Positions 59,101-64,000 of a stretch of 64,000 bases of DNA are shown in pieces. Numbering within the stretch: position 1 is the first letter of the stretch; each line of letters starts with the position of its first letter. The position numbers were made by a program, and so were the translations under genes. The notes beneath the pieces were generated by a model that saw nothing but the letters and a program-made list of their open reading frames with translations, was not told the origin of the DNA and searched no databases. The stretch is from Branchiostoma floridae (taxonomy: Eukaryota > Chordata > Leptocardii > Amphioxiformes > Branchiostomatidae): NCBI RefSeq assembly GCF_000003815.2, contig NC_049980.1, positions 30,869,045 through 30,933,044 on the forward strand. The letters are read 5' to 3'.

Positions 59101-62100
59101 ACAGGTGTGTTTAGCTGTGTATGGATGGTGTTCAGCACCAAGGACAGGCATGTTGACCTGTATATGGGTGGTGTTCAGTACAAGGGACAGGTGTGTTTAG
59201 CTGTGTATGGATGGTGTTTAGCACCAAGGACAGGCCTGGTCACCCTTGTGTTTAGCACCATATGCCAGAAGTTGAGGTAGGCTGACGAGGCATTGAAGTC
59301 ACAGGTAATGTTTTGCCAGACGTTTGATATGAAAAATTATATCAATGCTTGGAAATATGAAGGCATCTGATTATTAAGTGTGTCTATTTCAGGAGAATTG
59401 AAAAGATTTAAATGAAAAGATTGAACAGCCAAAGATTACCAAAAAGTATTTTGAATTATTTATTGTCTTGAAGAAAGAAAGCTCTCAAGGGATCCCCAAG
59501 TAGATGATATTATTGACAAACACAATCACCAGGGTTATAGTCAGGATTTCATTTTAGCGAAGTGGGAATGTCATGGTAGCAAAGCGACAAATCAGGAGAT
59601 TGATGAGATTTTGACAATGTCGAGTTAAAAGTTGGCACTCTATTAACATCACATGTAATTTGAAGGATTTTTGGTCAGTTTTGAATGGCATATCATCATT
59701 TTTCATTGTTCAGACATTGATTAGACATTGCTGAACAACAAAATGATAGCAAAGCACCACTTCACATGTTAAAAACTAGCGTAGTGGCCCTTATTTTAGC
59801 GTAGTGGTCACAAATTTTAGCGTAGTGGCCCACTACGCTAAAATGCACTAGCTAGAACCCTGCAATCACAATTGTGCATATGTCATTTAGCACCAAGGAA
59901 TTGCTTGATAATAGTTTTATGGATGGTATTCGGTGCCAAGGAGAGGCTTGTGTGTGGTGTGGATAGTGTTCAGCACTAAGGGCAGGTATGTTACCTGTGT
60001 GTGGATGGTGTTCAGCACCAAGGACAGGTATATTACCTGTGTGTGGATGGTGTTCAGCACCAGGGACAGGCATGTTTACCCGTGTGTGGATGGTGTTCAG
60101 CACCAAGGACAGGCATTGCTATCTTTGTATGGATGGTGTTCAGTGCCAAGGAGAGATTTGTTTGCCTGTGTGTGGATGGTGTTCAGTGCCAAGGAGATAT
60201 TTGTTTGCCTATGTGTGGATGGTGTTCAGCACCAAGGACAGGCATTGTTATCTTTGTGTGGATGGTATTCAGTGCCAAGGAGATATTTGTTTGCCTGTGT
60301 GTGGATGGTGTTCAGTGCCAAGGAGATATTTGTTTGCCTATGTGTGGATGGTGTTCAGTGCCAAGGAGATATTTGTTTGCCTATGTGTGGATGGTGTTCA
60401 GCACCAGGGACAGGCATTGCTATCTTTGTGTGGATGGTGTTCAGTGCCAAGGAGATATTTGTTTGCCTGTGTGTGGATGGTATTCAGCACCAAGGACAGG
60501 CATGCTTTCATGTGGATGCAGTAGCAACATTATAACCATGATTGTTAACGTCATATCACATAGTATGAACATAACTTCTGTTGTTGCCCCCTTGCAGAAT
60601 GCATCTCTAGAAAAACAGTTGAGAGTGGCTAAGACCACGAGTGCTCTGGCGAAGGAATCAGACAGGACTGGTCGGGAGAGGCATCAGTCTGAACTCAGAA
60701 ATATGCAGGTGAGATTACCTTGTATTGATTTGTCTACCAGACATTATACGTTGTCATGTATTAGACCTAGAAAAAATCGTGGTGTTCCAGGCTAGGCCTA
60801 GGAGAAAAATGTTGTGTTTCCTGTTTCCCTACCTACCCTAGAAAAACCTGCCGACCCTAGCCTTTTTGGGGGTGGGAATTTTTATTCAGCCTGCTTCCTA
60901 TTGGAGAGTAAACACTGCTTGTCCTATCTTATGAAGGATAAATTTATCCATTATGCACAAAATTAAAGATTGACATTGAAAGACAATTAGTGTCCTCATG
61001 CATTTCAGTTTACTTTGTTCAACTGGATTGTAACATGTATGACACTAGAGTTTTGGCCAGCCTAAAAAAAATTACAAGAAAAAAAAATCCGTACCCTAAT
61101 TTTTTCTGGACTGAAACAGGAAACACAACCTTTTTTTTACGGGCCTTACCTGACCTATTTGTTTCCTATTTTTTGAAAAGCTTCTTACTAGAAATGCCAT
61201 CATTGTACATCAATTTTTCTGCACCCTATGATAGCAATCATGGTTAACATTCAAACAAATAAAATTTGGTAAAGCCAACACTGATGTTATCAAAAATTCT
61301 GAAGATCTTGCAAGTGATACAAATATTTTATGACTGTCATCATGATTATACTTAGTTGTTTATCTTGTATATGGTCCAAGAGACCTGAGTATGTTGTCCC
61401 ACTACAACATATGGTACATACAGTAAATGTTACATTAGTACAACATTTTGTAATACCTGCTATGTCTTGTCGTGATTACTTCTGGAATTTTCAACCTGTA
61501 AACCTTTCAATTTTCTTACTCTTTTAGGATGAGATCAGATGCACACCCACAAGCAGTGAACTTGCTGCATATTGTAGTGATGCATGCCATGTCATGATTC
61601 CTTCTTGAATTTTCAGTCTGTAAAAACTAAAATGTTTCTTCCTCTTACAGGATGAGATCAGAAGAACCCACCAGCTCCTGGCCGAGCAGGAGAAAGTTGT
61701 GGAGGAGAGCAACAAGAAGAGCAATCAGATGCACGAGAAGTTCACAAAAGCCAGGGAACAGAAGACTCAGCTGGAGAGAGACTCAGAAAACAGCAGAAGT
61801 GTTGCAGAGCAAAGAGTGAGTTGGAGATTTCTGTTGGAAACTCTACTTTTCACACTTAAATTACAAAACCAGTTGGTGCTGAATTTTTGACAAATTTTGT
61901 TTGCTGTTTGGGCTTAGCTTTGTATCATGAAATTCATACAATGTATTATTGAGAAAATGTAGTACATTAATAGCAGAATAACAACTTGCTGAAGAATCTG
62001 TGAGCTTTAAAGGACATGTTTGCAACAATGCTACAAGGACCTCTCAATCCCTGCCCAGTTTTACAATTTTGCTAAAGGAAAAGCTCAAAATTACATGTAT

Positions 62101-63771
62101 TACATTATAGATGAGGTTCATGTTATGTCTTCTTCACTTTCAGATTAAAACATTAGAGGGTAGAGCCAAAGTGCAGAGGAAACCTAGAGTTGGCAAGGAC
62201 TGAACATTCCGAGGAACTAGCCAAAACTAGAGAAGAACTTATCACTCAAGTCATGCAGCTACAGGTACAGAACATTTGTAGTCACAGCTTGTCATCAGCT
62301 CAACATGCTCAATAAGGAATACAATGCAATTGCCAGCTCAAAAAGGACTGTTAAACATGAAAGCTGCTTCAAGAGCCCAACAGCTTTATGCCACACAAAA
62401 ATCCTGACCATACCATGTCTGGATCATGAGATATCAAAACGTATCTGTTTGCATGTGTGTTGCTGCAATTCCCAACATACAGAATCCAGCATTGCTACAT
62501 GACACAATCCTGTATATCATTAGTACTGTAATTTTTTGTGTGACTGGAAAGGTCACAAAGCAGTAAATATGATTGCTTTGTTTTCCTTTCATTTAATGTC
62601 TAATAAGACAATTATTATATTACTATAGACAGTGTCTAGACAATACTCTTGGGGGGGGGATACTCTTATAGAAAGATATACACTCAATGTACTTAAATGC
62701 TATTAACTTATGTACCTATTCAGTACTCTTATATACTCTATTCCCTTGCATATATCTCAGACCAAGCAGCCAGAGCTGCCCTGCCCTTGACTGGTATAGC
62801 ATCTGTCATTTACATGGCATGTTTGAAAACTATTTTTGATATCAGTCCTTAATCATTGAATATTTGTATCCATTGCGTATGTCCCAGACCAAGCAGTCAG
62901 AGTTGTCCCGTCTCCTGACCATAGAGAGAGAGAAGACCAAGTCTCTGCAGTCCACAGTCAGGCACCTGGAGGACCTATAATAGTATACGTACTTTATACA
63001 GCACACTTACCTTGTACATATTCCATTCCTTTTTGAATCCAGACCAAGCAGTCGGAGTTGTCCCGGCTCCTGACCATAGAGAGAGAGAAGACCAAGTCCC
63101 TGCAGTCCACAGTCAGGCACCTGGAGGACCTACTTACTCTGTACAGTACACTTACATATTTCATTCCCTTTTGAATCTCCCAGACCAAGCAGTCGGAGTT
63201 GTCCCGGCTCCTGACCATAGAGAGAGAGAAGACCAAGTCTCTGCAGTCCACAGTCAGGCACCTGGAGGACCTATAATAGTATACGTACTTTATACAGCAC
63301 ACTTACCTTGTACATATTCCATTCCTTTTTGAATCTCCCAGACCAAGCAGTCGGAGTTGTCCCGGCTCCTGACCATAGAGAGAGAGAAGACCAAGTCCCT
63401 GCAGTCCACAGTCAGGCACCTGGAGGACCTACTTACTCTGTACAGCACACTTACATATTCTATTCCTTTGTGAATATCCCAGACCAAGCAGTCAGAGTTG
63501 TCGCGTCTCCTGACCATAGAGAGAGAGAAGACCAAGTCTCTGCAGTCCACAGTCAGGCACCTGGAGGACCTATAGTATATGTACTCTGTACAGTACACTC
63601 ACATATTCCATTCCCTTCTGACTATCCCAGACCAAGCAGTCGGAGTTGTCCCGGCTCCTGACCATAGAGAGAGAGAAGACCAAGTCTCTACAGTCCACAG
63701 TCAGGCATCTGGAGGACAGGCTGGAGCGACAGCGATCCTCATCCAGGAGCTCTGGTTTCGCAGGTTCGGAG
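50123..63771 (+). CDS. Long coiled-coil protein gene (5' unresolved, 3' continues beyond window)
   Basis: Exons with consistent phases are 50123-50178, 51233-51293, 51705-51909, 52366-52472, 53830-53945, 54441-54488, 55732-55812, 57109-57205, 58520-58707, 60598-60708, 61651-61815, 62144-62264 and 63631-63771, about 500 codons. The first third is basic and Ser/Arg-rich (SRDSRAVRESKSVKFHRK, RIKRRASIATGRPAI, SLRSLRAGTPPLLGSRPSSG). From 57109 on it is heptad-rich coiled coil (ERLESELRKEKAEL, NRVSQLLTQQDRLQKEH, HQLLAEQEKVVEESNKK, SELSRLLTIEREKTKSL). This layout suits a centrosomal or cytoskeletal scaffold, but I cannot name the family. Exon 62144-62264 is 121 nt where 120 would keep frame: an extra base near 62178 creates an early stop. 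Two exons have tandem partial copies. Confidence 0.75.
53120..53500 (+). repeat. Degenerate tandem repeat, period about 130-140 bp
   Basis: Three units share CTTCTCTTA, GGTCTATTGCAGGTGTT and CTTGCTTGGGTGTCTG-like segments. It lies in the intron after 52472. Confidence 0.5.
55159..55191 (+). other. Possible 33-nt microexon of the coiled-coil gene
   Basis: The sequence between GTCGGCAG and GTACATG encodes YRVFGTRRKRN, phase 0 on both sides, so it could be included or skipped without a frame change between exons 54441-54488 and 55732-55812. The basic composition fits its neighbours. The acceptor tract CTTTCCTCCTCTCTTGACGC is good; the donor is weak. Confidence 0.35.
55895..56175 (+). mobile_element. 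tRNA-derived SINE
   Basis: The head has a box A-like GTGGCCAGAGTGTTCGCC and a box B-like GAGTTTGATCCCC about 30 nt apart, ending CGAGTCATACC. The body (GCTGAGCATTCAGCATTTGG, ACCACTGCCGGTGGACTA, GATGCTGCCCTATGAACCAT) is shared with a decayed copy at 57225-57440. It lies in an intron of the coiled-coil gene, sense orientation. Confidence 0.75.
56682..57064. mobile_element. TIR element with CAGGGTTCTCC ends
   Basis: It begins CAGGGTTCTCCACAGA and ends TCTGGGGAGAACCCTG, about 383 bp. TAGTATAGTGGAG repeats lie near both ends. CAGGG..CCCTG termini are hAT-like, but the flanks (AACATATA, ATATATAT) give no clear 8-bp duplication because both are AT repeats. Confidence 0.65.
57225..57440 (+). mobile_element. 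Decayed copy of the tRNA-derived SINE
   Basis: The part GTTGAGCACTCAGTACTTAT .. TTTCAGTGGACTAGTCGCCT .. CACCACCCTATATACCAT matches the body of the SINE at 55895-56175. The box A/B head is barely recognisable. Confidence 0.55.
57585..58430 (+). repeat. Array of acceptor-side half-exons joined to a (CTGTAC)n microsatellite
   Basis: Four 83-nt copies of the start of exon 58520-58707 lie at 57735, 57994, 58181 and 58348, plus a deleted remnant at about 57590. Each is preceded by an intact acceptor (CTTTATCCTTCCTGTAG) and all end at GAGCTG, where CTGTAC repeats begin. They encode NIQDLQNRVSQLLTQQDRLQ then KEHGTEL; the only amino-acid change seen is Thr to Lys in the copy at 58348. They have no usable donor in frame. 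Unit spacing is 167-259 bp. The Tyr/Leu- and Thr/Cys-rich ORFs here come from the microsatellite. Confidence 0.88.
58785..59240 (+). repeat. Minisatellite in coiled-coil gene, array 1
   Basis: The higher-order unit is about 86 bp, made of two related halves of about 43 bp (GTGTTCAGCACCAAGGACAG and GTGTTCAGTACAAGGGACAG), about five units. It is related to the array at 59925-60520. Confidence 0.9.
59530..59862. mobile_element. hAT-type small TIR element with CAGGGTT ends
   Basis: The 333-bp element starts CAGGGTTATAGTCAGG..ATTTTAGCG and ends CGCTAAAATGCACTAGC..AACCCTG. It is flanked by CAATCAC at 59523-59529 and 59863-59869, giving a 7- to 8-bp duplication. Repeated GCGTAGTGGCC motifs lie near the right end. 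It sits between the two minisatellite arrays. Confidence 0.8.
59925..60520 (+). repeat. Minisatellite in coiled-coil gene, array 2
   Basis: About fourteen units of roughly 43 bp (GTGTGGATGGTGTTCAGCAC .. AAGGACAGGCAT or .. AAGGAGATATTTGTTTGCC). All three plus-strand frames are open for 178-264 codons. This follows from the unit length not being a multiple of three and lacking stops, so I do not call it coding. Confidence 0.9.
61465..61545 (+). repeat. Partial copy of the acceptor and start of exon 61651-61815
   Basis: GTGATTACTTCTGGAATTTT .. TCTTACTCTTTTAG|GATGAGATCAGA repeats the intron end and first codons of the true exon (ATGATTCCTTCTTGAATTTT .. CTTACAG|GATGAGATCAGA), about 120 bp upstream of it. 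Coding similarity stops after about 12 nt. Confidence 0.65.
62761..63569 (+). repeat. Array of acceptor-side half-exons of exon 63631-63771
   Basis: Five 87-nt copies start at 62888, 63043, 63184, 63342 and 63483, with a decayed sixth at 62761. Each follows an acceptor ending CCAG and encodes TKQSELSRLLTIEREKTKSL then QSTVRHLED, identical to the true exon, with only synonymous differences (for example TCA/TCG, CGT/CGG, TCT/TCC). All break at GAGGAC, where the true exon continues AGGCTGGAG. Steps alternate 155, 141, 158, 141, 148 bp, suggesting a two-unit higher-order repeat. Confidence 0.9.
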
Positions 63772-64000
63772 GTAAAACTGCTCATTACAAATTTAATAAG
63801 AATTTATCAGTCAGGTACATATTTGCTGGTCCCTACCAGACCCAGAAGACCAAGTACGCTGGATGACTTTTAGCTATACCATTGGTAGCAAACAGTAACC
63901 CTCTGGTGGGGTTACTTCTCTGGCAAATTGTGCAACCTATTTGATCAGTATCTACTATAGTTGCAGCTCCCTACAGTCTTGTAGAAACTACGTCTTTGCT
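63772..64000 (+). other. Intron start after the last seen coiled-coil exon
   Basis: The sequence following the donor at 63772 (GAG|GTAAAA) shows no further exon. The frame stays open to a stop at 63871-63873, so read-through to a short C-terminus is an alternative to splicing. Confidence 0.4.

Noticed and set aside
59933-60795. Three overlapping ORFs of 178-264 codons
   Set aside because: They come from a 43-bp minisatellite that is stop-free in every frame; the true exon begins at 60598 after an acceptor.
62761-63571. Regular 141-158-bp repeats resembling a CRISPR-like array
   Set aside because: The repeated part is a coding half-exon with its splice acceptor in a eukaryotic gene; unit length and context do not fit CRISPR.

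Overview
The window is animal (metazoan) nuclear DNA. Its genes are split into many short exons with GT..AG introns, and the intergenic and intronic DNA is full of small TIR elements, SINEs, LINE tails and tandem repeats. The gene content (a ZIP8/ZIP14-type metal transporter pair, a KLHL24-type kelch protein, a UDP-glucuronosyltransferase, a long coiled-coil protein) and the repeat style suggest an invertebrate deuterostome, most likely a lancelet (Branchiostoma). The organism call is inference, not proof.

Layout. 252-3015 (+) is the 3' part of one ZIP transporter gene. 5928-13547 (+) is a complete second copy in tandem (8 coding exons, 514 aa). 16197-22168 (-) is a complete KLHL24-like gene (6 coding exons, 596 aa). 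22.2-28.4 kb is a transposon-rich spacer containing a hAT-type small element split by a second element with GC-rich ends. 28485-31824 (-) is a complete UGT gene (7 exons, 525 aa). 31.8-50.1 kb is mostly repeats, with one convincing but unidentified terminal exon at 38483-38707. 50123-63771 (+) is most of a coiled-coil protein gene that continues past the window; its N-terminus is unresolved.

The genes do not form a pathway; they are neighbours. The most unusual feature is shared by unrelated genes. Several exons of the kelch gene and of the coiled-coil gene are accompanied by tandem partial copies ('half-exons') that keep one splice site and the adjacent part of the exon but lack the other end. 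By eye, the coding differences between most of these copies and the intact exon are almost all synonymous. Other points of note are a 393-nt kelch-gene intron flanked by a 17-bp direct repeat (possible recent intron gain), a UGT in which both catalytic-dyad positions are replaced, and a ZIP copy that has lost a conserved acidic residue at a presumed metal site.

All exon models were built by hand from splice signals, reading-frame continuity and remembered family sequence; none was tested against RNA or databases.
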